Below are positions 1 through 23,080 of a stretch of DNA of 64,000 bases, piece by piece (positions within the stretch are counted from its first letter, which is position 1; every line of letters starts with the position of its first letter). The DNA lies in the NCBI GenBank assembly GCA_032207245.1, contig CM063510.1, positions 157,452,758-157,516,757 of the forward strand. The letters are read 5' to 3'. A program made the translations under genes and the position numbers. Origin of the DNA: Pardosa pseudoannulata (taxonomy: Eukaryota > Arthropoda > Arachnida > Araneae > Lycosidae). The notes under the pieces were generated by a model. The model saw only the letters and a program-made list of their open reading frames with translations. It did not search any database and was not told the origin of the DNA.

Positions 1-10871
<10,871 letters not shown>

Positions 10872-10900
10872 TTAACAGTAAGACAATTTTCTTTCTTCTG

Positions 10901-11714
<814 letters not shown>

Positions 11715-12066
11715 TAAGCATTATTTTTTTCAACTATTGTATTACATTTTATAACAGTTCTATTATAGAAATGCACCCTTGCTTCTTTTCAGGTCCATCA
11801 TTTATTTTCATCTGTGGAAGCCCAAATTCTTGTTAAAGGCAAAAAATTCCAAATACTCATATTTTGCTTCTTGTGATATGAACATTTCATTTTCATTCAG
11901 TAAAATGTGTATAAAGAAATTATGAGTTTGATTCTCAGTACCTGACACACATCAGGTTGAACCAATCAATAGTAAGGTCACAATAATCTCTTCATAATGC
12001 CAGTTTATATTGCATCACTTTTGTCTTTACTTCCTTCATTATTATTCATCTTATATGCTGTTTTTC

Positions 12067-12072
12067 AATAAA
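12067..12072 (+). promoter_or_regulatory. candidate poly(A) signal of AKAP10
   Basis: AATAAA about 380 bp after the second terminal-exon stop, in AT-rich sequence with T-rich stretches after it. Other AATAAA motifs occur further on, for example near 12842, so the actual 3' end is uncertain. Confidence 0.35.
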
Positions 12073-12945
12073 AATGACACTTTTGTATGAATGCAGATCA
12101 CCGCATTACTTTTGAATTGGTTACAGTTGAGATGTCATCTTAAAAGCACATGGCTTTTTTTCTTTTTAATTTTTTTATTGGAAAAGAGATAAGTGATTAA
12201 ATTGTGTTAAGCAAGTTTTATGTCCTACAAATAACAGAAAATCATCCTTATTTGTATAGTACACAAATGTTTGAAAATTTAATTATTAAATATATTTCTT
12301 GTTTAATTTAGTTTTACCAGTTATTGGTTTTCTTTATCCAGTGATTCAATTTGCATATAATGAACCTATTTCAGCATAAAGCAAGCTTACTTCTTTCATC
12401 AGTTTCCTATTAAACGGTTAAGTTCCCAAAATTTAATTTCATTAGAAGATTTTTTACCATTTTACACTAAAGTATGGCTTGCTGTGTTGGATCAAGTTCC
12501 TGTAAGGTATTTGAGAAATTTTACTAATTTAATGAAAATAAATTATTCTGAAATGCTTGAGACTAGTTCTATTAATGTCATATTTAATAGATAAATATCT
12601 TGAAATAAGCATTAAAAATAATGATCGTGCCATTAAAATATTTTCATTTAGTTATAATTTACTAAATAATGTTATACATATGATCTCAATATTTTGTTTA
12701 TAGTATTAGATTAAAACAAATATTGTGTGTTGCATCGTAGTATTTAATTTTTTTTATTTTTATTTTTATTGTCTTATAGTAACTTTTAGAATTTGTTCAG
12801 TAACAATTAATTTTTCTTAGTATCATGCCTATTTTAGTACAAATAAAGTATCTTTTTGGTAGGATTATTTTATAAGTTTAATTTAGGTGCCCTAGTTTTA
12901 AATAAATGTGTGTGAATATCTTTAATTTTTGTTTAAATAAACAAT

Positions 12946-13752
12946 CAGGATGTCCAGCAACCGGTAATTATCAAGGAATTTGTCAATTCTGGATATAACA
13001 GGGAAATTTAAAGAAATTTTTGAAAAAAAAATTATGGAATTTTCTGGAAAAAATATAATAAAAATTTGAAAATTATGAATTTTTCCCATAATTTTATTTT
13101 TTCAGATACTTTCCAATTGAAGATTTCCTGTGCATTCTTTTTAAAATGCCTATTTTCTGTTAAATAAGAATATGGAGGATTATTAACATAAATCAACTAA
13201 AGAGAGTATTTTCATTTCCAAAATTCTGAGTGCATTGCTCAAAATTGAAAAAGCAAATCTTTTAAAAATGAAGTAATTGAGACTCAAAAGAAAATAAATC
13301 TAAATCAATTAAAAAACAATTAGAACAAAAAATATCAATAATCAAAGAAGAAGCTAACAAAGAAATTTATGCTATCTTTGACAAATTGAATTTTTAAAAT
13401 AATGATGTATAATTTTTAATTACTATATTATACTGCATTATTTAAGCACATATAAGATTTCAAAATGCAGAACTTTTTTCTGTAATTAATTAAATGAAAT
13501 TGATTAATCCTCTGTGCCTCATGCAGGTCATACTGAACACCACCCCAAAGGCAGAAAAGAATATTTCTAAGTTTTAAATGCATTACGATTTTATTTGTTT
13601 ATATTTAAATTTATAACTTAATTTAAAAATAAATTTATTTCCAAAAATATTGTTATTAAGAATTGAAAGAAATTGTGTATTAAATAGTGCAAATTTATCA
13701 AGGAAAAAATTTCTCTGGTGATTTTCTAAATGATTTCCTTCTGGACATCCTG
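12946..13752. mobile_element. hAT-like MITE, CAGGATGTCCAG family, copy 2
   Basis: Ends CAGGATGTCCAGCAACC and CTGGACATCCTG, a good 12-bp inverted repeat, bounding 807 bp. A Lys/Glu-codon-rich central block (AATCAAAGAAGAAGCTAAC) is shared with the other copies and may be a fossil of coding sequence. No 8-bp target duplication could be read. Confidence 0.72.
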
Positions 13753-14307
13753 ATAATATTTTAATTCCTTATAACTATCAAAACAAACCGTTATTTTTAT
13801 GGTTAGGTGTCAGTATATCGTGGATGTTTTCACACTGTATTTGAAATTTGATCTTCATGACTTTAGCTATTGTTTTTAAACTATACTTTGAAATGCAAAT
13901 ATGAAATTTTGTGAAAAATCAGTCACTTTGTGTCTTTTCTACAAAGTTTATATTTATTTTTTATTCATTATGTTTAGATACTATTTTGAATATTCATGCC
14001 TTATTTTTCAATAAAGTCACAGAATTGGTAGAGCTTTTGTCTTTGCAATGCGGGTGTCAAAGCAATCCTTGATTTGATCACAGTTTTTATTATCATTCTT
14101 TTAAAGTATTTGGTTACTCAGTTCTATATAAATAAGATGAGACAGTAGTGTCTGGTCAAAGTACCGCAACTTGCAATACAAGTAGTAAATGAAATATGCT
14201 GGGGTATTATTTTATGTTTATTAAGATAGTAAAGTCATTTTTATCTTAGGGCAGTACTTTCATAATAAATTGACTTTCTATCCACAAACATTTTCTTTTA
14301 GAACAAA

Positions 14308-15030
14308 CAGGATGTCCAGGAACCAAGAATTATCAAGGATATTAATAAAAATATTTTTAAAAATCAAGGAATTTTATACAAACCAAAGTTAAATAATGAA
14401 TTTTATCAGTCAAAACTAGAAATATTTCTGAATTCTTTTATGCATTTTCTTAAAAATGCTTATTTACTCTTAAAGGAGCATAAGAGAAGTGAAAAAGGAA
14501 TCTTTTAAAATTAAAAAAAAAATGAAGTAATTAAAGCTCAAAAGAAAAAATCAAAATTAATAGAAAAGCTATTGAAAAAAAAAAGTCAATAATCAAAGAA
14601 GATAACAAGGAAATTAATGCTATCATAAAACAAACTGAATCTTTAAAATAATATTGTACATTTTTAATTAATATATTAGGATACAGTATTCAAATATAAA
14701 TGAGATATGAAAAAGCAGAACTGCAAGAGTTGTCATAGTTTTTCTTTTTTATAATTATTTTAACAAAATTGATTAATCTCCTAATCACTGAAATTATTCC
14801 AAACACCCCAAAGACATACAAAAATATTTAAAGCTTAAAATGCATTTAGATTTTATCTGTTTATATGAAAATTTATAATTTTATTTAGATATAAATTTGT
14901 ATCTATAAATAGTTTTATGAGAATATTAAAAGAAATTTTGTATTAAATAATGTAAATTTATCAGGGAAGAAACAGCAAATTATATGAAGATATCAGGTAA
15001 TTTCTAAATGGTTTCCCCCTGGACACCCTG
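14308..15030. mobile_element. hAT-like MITE, CAGGATGTCCAG family, copy 3
   Basis: Ends CAGGATGTCCAGGAACC and GGACACCCTG, 723 bp. It is unusual in being flanked by a ~26-bp direct repeat (ATCCACAAACATTTTC and onward to TTTTAGAACA) at about 14280-14305 and 15040-15066, far longer than a hAT target duplication. Confidence 0.72.
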
Positions 15031-15839
15031 ATTCTCTGATATCCATAAACATTTTTCTTTTAGAACAGTGTAGTGTTTTGAAAAGAATTGACACAAAGTT
15101 ATAGAAAAGTAGAAGGGTCTTAGCCATTGTGTGGCCATTTTATTTTCACAAATCTTTTTGTTATTTTAATCCAAGAGCAAAATTATTTCTTTCCAAAGCT
15201 AGCAAATCTCTGTATTCTCACAGAATCGGGTAATTAAAAACTTAAAAGTTGGTTGAAGATTAAAATAAGCCGCTGGAAAAAATCATAGCTTTTAGCATTT
15301 GATTTGATAAAAATTCTTCTTCCTTGAATCTCTACTAATTTAACTAAGTAAAAAATATCAAGAGAGATACTCACCAATTCTGACAATTTTGTATAAAGAT
15401 TTGAAAATTATATTTCAAGTACTTTGTGGTGTCATTTTGCTATTTAATATTTTAAAAAATGTTTTAATACTTGTGTTTGTCATAATATATGTTTAATTTT
15501 ATGTTTTTTACAAAACTTCTTTCTTATTTTAAAGTTCTAAATATTCTGAAATTCTATCAGTTTATCATTTGAATCTTTTTTAAAACAAATTTTTTGTTTA
15601 AGACTGAAAAGTTATTTAAATTAATTTATTATGATGATCTACTACAAGCAAAATTGCATTAAATAACTCATCCAAACTAGTGTAAAACTCAGTAAAATCC
15701 CACCAATATGTCTGTGTTTTATAAATGCCTGTTCTGTAAAACTGCATATAACACAAAAATAAGTATGCATTTTTATCAAGTTATTTATCAAAAGAAGAAA
15801 ATGAAGAAATCTCAAATCCTGTCATAGTGTTAATATATA

Positions 15840-16440
15840 CAATTTGATACCAGCTGACTTCGCCAGAAATATTATGGTTTTTTGCTGTTTTACAGATTTA
15901 CAGTTGGATCAAGAATTTTTATGGCTTTTGGTGCTGGGAAAATGTAATCAAAAATTATAAATAGAAGCACAATGGATTTTTCACTTTAGTAATATCTGAA
16001 AATCAAAAATCTATTTCATTTCAGTAGAAGTTTACATAACTGATAAAAAAAATCTATAAATTTGCGTAATATGTTTTTAAAGATATTAAGTTACCTGTGA
16101 ACTAGCTAAAAATAAATGGTGACATCATCGTACTAGAGGTATATCAGTTTTGTAAATATGACTTTTAGAAAATTTGGAATATTTATAAAAATGTCAATTT
16201 CTTTAAAAGAATTAAAGCTTAGTGAATCATAGTTTGATAATTTTAACATCTTTTTTTAACTGATTTTGCTAAATAGATATTAAATTTTAAATTTAGGTCA
16301 ATTTTGTGTTTTTCTTGTATTAAATTTAATTTAAAAATTAGGTAATATGTTTTATTATATGTAATAAATGAAGAAAGATTTCTCTAATTACAATTACTTG
16401 TGCAACTAAAAAACAACCAGTAGATATTTTGTGAAAAGTT
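15840..16440. mobile_element. TIR MITE, CATACCTGCCAACTTT family, copy 3 (decayed)
   Basis: Internal blocks match copies 1 and 2 in order: CAATGGATTTTTCACTTTAG, then TTTACATAACTGATAAAAA, then ACAATTACTTGTGCAACTAA. The ends have degenerated. Confidence 0.5.
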
Positions 16441-17365
16441 TTGCTGATGCCAATGTATAAATTTTTACAAGTAGGCAGTTTATTTATTCTTGATCACTTG
16501 ACTTGGAATCATGCATATTGTAACCTTGACCTCTTTATTATTCGAAGGAATTGTTTTTATTGTGGTAATTCAAAGGACATACAGAATCCTCAAAATTCCT
16601 TTATAGTCTATTGAGGGTTCATATTTTAAGGCACTTATGATTTTCATCCCCTTTAAACTATTGCCTAAGAACTGAGTAAACTGTTTCACAGAAGGGATTT
16701 TAATAAGGAGTATAGATTCAAAGTAAGATTTTTTGGTAGCATTTTTAAACAAAAGAATTTTAATGTTTATTGATTTTTAAAAAAAGATCCTTTAAGCAAA
16801 ATTATCTTTTTACTATATTATTTAGAACTCTAGAACATATATATGTTTTTAATTTAGTTAACACATTAATGATCTTTAGTGTAATTACTCCAAGGCACCA
16901 ATATATATTTTTGTTTTATGCTTCATACTTTTGGTTACTTTTAGAAAGTTACTCTTTAATAAACCCAAATCAAAATGAGACCTTGAAAGTTATTTTATAA
17001 AATTATAAATAATGGATATATCTTGTGTTGTGAATTGAGATAATTTTATTTTGTATATTTTTTATTGTTAAATATGGTGCTGTGTGGTTTCATGAAAATA
17101 TGTCAATAGTTATGGTATTTAATGAATTGGTTTGTGATTCTGTGTAATCTGTATATTATTGTTGGGTATATGATACCAGTGTACAAAATTATCTGTAAAT
17201 AAATCAAAGATTTTCCCATATGTGTTGGATATATTTTTAACCTTGAAATTTCTAATAGAAGATATATCTTTTGTAATTATACATAACCTTAAGCGGTCTT
17301 TTTATTTATCATGTTTCATTTTTAATTAACTATTTTCAAACATTTTCTCATTTTATTTTTTAACC
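16441..17365. other. intergenic, nothing recognised
   Basis: AT-rich sequence with short open frames that show no family features. Confidence 0.4.
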
Positions 17366-17370
17366 AAATA

Positions 17371-17896
17371 TATAGCTGCCAACTTGTGTGAATTTTCTGT
17401 ACAATGTACGAATGTATAGATGGTTGTACAATTGGAAGGATTTTTTAAATAACATACAGATTTTAGTCAAGTTAAAAAAAAAAAAAACGACTATACTTTC
17501 AGATTTTGGATTAAAAGATGTATTAATTATCAAAAGTAATTTAAAAAACTGCTGTTATGAGCAAAACTTTGATTAAATAATTTTTTATTTAAATCTGCAA
17601 CATATAATTAATTTAAATAAACTAAATTGCATGTAATATTTTTCAGTTTAATTATTCATTTAGTTCACTTTGTCCGTTCATAATAGAATAGAGAATCTTT
17701 CAAAGTGTTGTACTTTTTTTTTTTACATATATATGTGTATGTGTGTATATGTATGATTCAAGAATTTTAGAATTGTATTCAGGAGTATGTTGCATATGTA
17801 TATATATACAAACCATACATATCACTTAGTTTATTTAAAATTGCCTGCTAGTAAAATTGTAATAGTTTTAAAATTAAAATATAGGCAGCTATACAA
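17371..17896. mobile_element. possible MITE with ATAGCTGCC ends
   Basis: TATAGCTGCCAACTTGTG at the left and GGCAGCTATA at the right form a short inverted repeat about 525 bp apart. The left end resembles the CATACCTGCCAACTTT family. No target duplication was read. Confidence 0.35.
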
Positions 17897-18158
17897 ATGA
17901 AAAATTTTTTTTAATTTGTTTAATCAAAATCGGTTTAAGGATACTTATTAGACTGTAGTTTTCCATCCTTTCTCATAGAAATATAGTTGGAAGGTACATT
18001 GAGGTAAAATAATCCGACTGATTTAGTTTGTTCAATAATCATACTCTACAGCCTTTGTTGTTAGTAAACAGTTTCAATTTAAGAAGATTTTCAGTACACA
18101 ATGAAAGCAAAAATCATTAACTGTGATCCCATTTATTTATTATTATTTAAAGAGTTAA

Positions 18159-18438
18159 CACTAGATTGCCCAAGGCAGTCATTTTGACTGTTTTTTAATT
18201 TCAATTAGAAAAACAATTATGAAATATAATGACACAATTTCTTAGAATTGGTGACTTTTTCTATAACATATAAATGGGTTTATGAATAATTGTAGTTACT
18301 TCCGCCCTCCTTTATTATACAATATTAAAAATTAATTTTAAACAAATTTCTTTACATATTTGTTATTTTTTAACAATGCAGTCATTTTGACTGTTTTGGG
18401 GCAATATAGGTATACAAGAAATCTCGGGCAATCTAGTG
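18159..18438. mobile_element. piggyBac-type MITE, 280 bp
   Basis: Perfect 13-bp TIRs CACTAGATTGCCC / GGGCAATCTAGTG directly flanked on both sides by TTAA (18155-18158 and 18439-18442), the piggyBac target. Inside each end lies the self-complementary motif CAGTCATTTTGACTG, giving a subterminal hairpin. Non-coding. Confidence 0.85.
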
Positions 18439-18444
18439 TTAAAT

Positions 18445-19250
18445 GTATAGTGTTTGACTGTCAAATAAAAAAGATCTCTATAAATACAGTTCCATGTGAG
18501 AAAATGCTAGTTTGCTGTATAAAATAATAAAAAAGGGGGGGGGCTCAAAGCCTTAATTCAAAGAATAGTGAACTTTCAGTCTCATCAAAAATTTTGTTTA
18601 CACACAAAGTAGACACTCAGCCTACATAAATATGTTATTAAATGGATGAGCAACACTACATAATTTCATTGCATCTTGAAAAATATATTTGCAACCATTT
18701 TATGTCTAAATATTCTATGTCTAAATTTCTGCTTTTTATCAGGTTTAAACTTGCCAGGTAAATACTGGAGTCTATTTAATTTATGCACCAGTATTTACTA
18801 GATAAACTTAAACTAAAATAATTTTATTAATACCTAGGAAAATTTAAAAAAAAATATTGAAAAAGGAATTATGATTTATCATTTTTCTTTTACAAGTTAC
18901 ATACCTTGCATGAGAACAAAATTCAAAAACAGAATGGCATAATCTATAATTTATAAACACCATTTAATAGTAAATTAATTCTCGCTTTTAAAACCAACTT
19001 GTTCAAACGTTTATAGTCATGCCTATATGCCCGAAAATAATGGTACATTTGTCAGCCTAGTGAGTAGTTCGATTGTAAAGAAATTTTTTAGTCTTTTCAT
19101 GATTGAAAACGACCTTCAACACTTTCAGTGAAATCTTGCAATATATACAGATTTTAATAAATATTAAAAAAATCTTGCAAAGCTTACATTGAAAATATTT
19201 TGGGGAGCTTCTAGACCTCCCGGAATCCCCCTCGAAAATACGTTTTGGCT
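18445..19250. other. intergenic, nothing recognised
   Basis: Mostly AT-rich. A G9 run lies near 18534, and CAGGTAAATACTGG / CCAGTATTTACTAG form an imperfect inverted pair at about 18757-18803; a similar pair recurs near 62045-62090. Confidence 0.35.
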
Positions 19251-19254
19251 TTAT

Positions 19255-20710
19255 ACACAGTCCAGTCACATTAATGTGACCACTGTCAAAATTCAGGCCA
19301 GTCACCTTTCGCAGAGAGGATCTGTGTGAGACGTGCAAGAAGAGTATCATTAAGTTCCTGAGAGTGTTCATTGAATGTTGAGCCATGCTAAGTCAAGTGC
19401 CGTGGCTAGATTACGCGGGTGAGAATCCATGTTGCAAACAACCAGATCGAGGTGGTCTCAGATTCTCGATTGGGTTCAAGTCCTGGGAATTACCAGGCCA
19501 GGGGAATACTTTAAACTTATCCTGGTGCTATCGAACTACGCACGTACTCTGCGAGGTTTATGATACGTCACATTGTTCTTATGGTAAATGCCATTATCCT
19601 GGGGAAAAAATATTCGCATGTAGGGTTGAATATGACCCGTATGTATAGATGCATATTCTGTTGATCCATTGTGTCTTCCACATTGAGTGAACCTAGGGAA
19701 TACCACGAAAATATTCAGCAGACCATAATGCTTCCTCTCCAGCTTGGACCCTTCCGCCAAATATTGCTGGTTGTTTGCTTTCAGACGCTTCATGCCGTAT
19801 ACGCTCACGTGCATCTGCCCGATGGGGTATAAAACGGGATTCATCGGAAAAAGCCATCTGTCTCCACTTGGAAGTCTAGTTGAAGTACTGGCGTACAAAT
19901 TCCAGCCTTCATCGTCGATGAACAGCAGTCAGCATAGATGCATTAACCAGGCGTCTGCTGCGGAGTACCATACGCAGGAACGTTCGCTGAAACGTCGTTG
20001 TGGAGACACGGTAGCTCCTTGGTTCATCTAGGCAGTCAGTTTTGTAGTTGGTTGCACGTCTATTCATCCGTACGCATCTCTAGCTGTCGGTCACCTCTGC
20101 GATCTACGGCATTGGTGCACCACATTTGCCACTTCGCTGATTTTAGATAGTGCCATTTTGCCATGCATGGTATACTTTTACCACATCGGCCCGCAAACAG
20201 TTTACAAAATTAGCCGTTTCTGAAATGTTTCCACCCTTGGCCCGAAACCCAAAGGCCATGCCCTTTTAGACATCGTATATATCTCTCCGTTTCTGCATGA
20301 CTGCAAGAACTGAAATGTTTTCCGTCAAGGTCAAGGTAATTGGTTTTACGGAGTACCTAGCAGTGATTAAAATCACTACTTCAACCTCCGAACGAAAAAA
20401 GATCAAAAACATAATTTTGGTGCATGTAGAAAAACAATAAGGTCAAACAGAAAATTTAATACGTTTACAGCAGCTTCCGAAAAGACGAAAGAAAAATGCT
20501 GTAAGGTGTAAAAATCGTTCACATACAATGCATATGTGAAAAACAACACGTTGAATGATTAAAAAATAATCATTCTGTAGAAATATTTTCCGAATGCCTA
20601 CAACACATTTTATATTGCTGCCAAATTTGCTGATGACTCGTGTTTCCTGCAATTGGTTGTTTAACGTTGACGACAAAAGTAGGCGGTGGTCACATTAATA
20701 TGAATAAATG
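19255..20710 (-). mobile_element. decayed Tc1-like DNA transposon
   Basis: The inverted ends share a CACATTAATGTGACCAC core at 19267 and, on the other strand, near 20695; the total is about 1.45 kb, usual for Tc1 elements. The minus-strand sequence carries a broken transposase (see 19536-19898). The region is clearly richer in GC and CpG than its surroundings. Confidence 0.72.
19536..19898 (-). pseudogene. Tc1-like transposase fragment
   Basis: Minus-strand 120-codon frame. It contains GDRWLFPMNPVLYPI, which corresponds to the region around the second catalytic Asp (the W..V.FSDES motif) in Tc1 enzymes. GHIQPYM and FFPQDNGIYHKNNVTYHK correspond to the HV.P....F..DNA..H motif. The catalytic signature is altered and the rest of the enzyme is split over other frames, so it cannot be functional. 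Confidence 0.62.
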
Positions 20711-20711
20711 G

Positions 20712-20718
<7 letters not shown>

Positions 20719-20767
<49 letters not shown>

Positions 20768-20768
20768 T
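20719..20768. repeat. TA then GA microsatellite
   Basis: Alternating TA for about 30 bp changing to GA for about 18 bp, directly after the Tc1-like element. Confidence 0.9.
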
Positions 20769-21081
20769 GTACATAATACATCATCAATGTGTAATTCATT
20801 CTTTTTTCACTAAAATGGCGGATAGCAGTTAGAAAGTGCTTCATAAAAAATCCGAGTGTTTTTTATGGAATTAGCAGATATAGGAATTTTTTACAGTGTT
20901 GAAAAAGTTTTATCGTTTCTGAGGCCGTAACAGGTATACTGATCATCAGGTTTTAACTGCATGCGGTTGGATATTTCATCAGTTTTTGTTAGAGCTTCGT
21001 CAAAAACCTCATATGATTCAACAGGCACCTCTTGATAACTTATTAAAGGTTAGTGTGGATTCATTTTTATCTTTTTTTAAA

Positions 21082-21175
21082 CTGGTTTGGAGAGCTCCAG
21101 ACTACTGTTTTGCTACACAGAGGCTAATGAGACCTGGACCTCCTGCTTAAAGTCTTGTATCGCTGTTTCAGGGTA
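21082..21175 (-). mobile_element. SINE family S1, 3' half, reverse orientation
   Basis: On the minus strand it matches the SINE body after the tRNA head, with GGTCTCATTAGCC-type and AGCAAAACAGTAG motifs and a CCAAACC end. The tRNA-related head is missing, as expected for a 5'-truncated insertion. Confidence 0.6.
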
Positions 21176-21775
21176 CTTAATTGTAGTTCCCACTGTCAGA
21201 AAAACATCATATCGCCTATCTCCAATGTGGCAAACGAAGGAAGAAAGAGAATTAAAAAAAGTTTATACATATTGCAGAGGGGGAGAAAAATCACACAGAC
21301 TTAAAATGATTCGGATTTCTCGTGTGACAGCGAAAAACTTTCGATTTAAGGCCTTATTACAAGTTAACCTGAAATAAATCGGTTAACAATTTTTCAATAG
21401 CACAAGAAATCTGCACATTCTTCACTAGTAAAAGAATTCATGAAGTAACACTTACACCTTGATGTGTGATAAGGCCTTAATGATACTAATCATAGGTTAA
21501 AATCATAGGCATTTCATAGCCTAGTGACAACTTGATATTTCTTGCCCCTCTTGTTATTGTACCATGAAGAAAGAAAATTTTATAGAGTAGTTAATTTTAA
21601 ATAGAGTAACGTTTTTTAATTTTTAAAGCACTTTTATGCGTCTGTTTTCAAGGTTTTGTAAATTTATAAAAATAGAACGAAATAAAATAATATAAGCAGT
21701 AATGATAGTTCAAAATTATAATTATTTCAAAATAGCATTCAAATATAATACTGCGAAATCTTATAAAAGGAGGGG

Positions 21776-23080
21776 TGTACGTAAGTGGTTCAAAATGTAA
21801 GAAACAAGTTCTTTGGAAAAAGGTTTAGTCACGAAATCTAAGAGATGCACAAACATAGCAAGGTACAGATTATTTTTTAACGTGCCTCCAAGTGCATTAA
21901 GTCATTTGTTCCATCTGTAAACCGGCGTTAAAGAAATCAAAGTCCTGGTAATTGAGACACTTAACGACAACGTCCTGAACTTTGGCATTGGTTTGGAAAT
22001 GCCGTCCTGTCAGGTGCATCAACGGCCCGAAGAGATGGATATCACTTGGTGCGAGATCCGGGCTGTAAGTAGAATGTTCCATTGGAAGCGCTATAGCAAA
22101 GCACGTGTATCCGAGGCTGTGTGCGAGCGGTTGTTGTAATGCACCAAGATGATATTTTTAAAGAACAGTCCCGGCTGTTTCCACTGAATTGTCTTTCGCA
22201 ATGGATCCAGTGTGACAGAGTGACTGGTGACATTCACGGACTCTCCACGGATCAGGAAATCAGCTGTAGCACACCCAAAAGATTGGTGCCAATACGTTCT
22301 CCGCAAATGGAGGGATTTTAAGTTCGAGGAGTGTCTCCATGACATTGGTACACTTTTTTGTTAGAGGTGTAACATGATGCACCCACGTTTCGTCCCCTGC
22401 AACAATACTATACATGAATGGATCGCTCTCCCCATGATACCATATTAACTCAAGACACAAACCCATTCTCGCTTTATTCACGTTAGACAGGAACCATAGT
22501 TCTCAGCAAGGACACGTCTTTCAGTATTCGAATGCCTTCTGTACGATATCCAGTATACTGTATACTGCCAGTGACGATGTTCCATTCATTTGCAATCTCT
22601 GTCACAGGAATGCGTGGTCAGTTTTAGCAGGCCTTTGACTTACCAACGCTATCCTCTGCTGTGAATATGGTCGGCCACTCTCCCCTCAGCTCGTCTCGCA
22701 CATATGTTCTTTTCTGGGATTCCTCTCACCATTAAAATCACATCTACTTTCTTGACATTACACTTTGATTGCAAACGTCCACCATTTCATGAGAAATTTC
22801 TGCTGGGGAAGTGGAATAAACACAAAAATTTTATTATACTCTGAATTTCAATAGCTGACATTTATCCATCAACGCCCACTTTCCTATCTCAAATTTTGGA
22901 GCTTTACAACTCAACTGGCTCCATTTACCGGTTACATTTTATTCATACTTGTCTGCTGTACCTATAGGTACAGCAGACAATCGCATTTCTCGAAATTCTC
23001 TGCCTATAGGCATGGAATTTCATTCTCTTGTGCACCCGTAAGAGGTCTTACTACCTTACTTTTTAAACCACTGTCGTACA
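21776..23080 (-). mobile_element. decayed mariner transposon
   Basis: The ends are imperfect inverted repeats of about 28 bp (TGTACGTAAGTGGTTCAAAA at the left; TTGTACGACAGTGGTTTAAA read from the right). They lie 1.3 kb apart, the normal length of mariner. The transposase lies between them on the minus strand and is broken by frameshifts and stops. Confidence 0.8.
21897..22481 (-). pseudogene. mariner transposase (DD34D type), frameshifted
   Basis: The minus strand shows mariner hallmarks across three frames, in order: IVAGDETWVHHVTP (first catalytic Asp region), a middle part ending FFKNIILVHYNNRSHTA where LLHDNARPHTA is usual, then STYSPDLAPSDIHLFGPL (the YSPDLAPSDyHLF block). It ends at FFNAGL near the usual C-terminus. 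Asp in the second catalytic block appears lost (HYNN for HDN). Inactive remnant. Confidence 0.78.
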
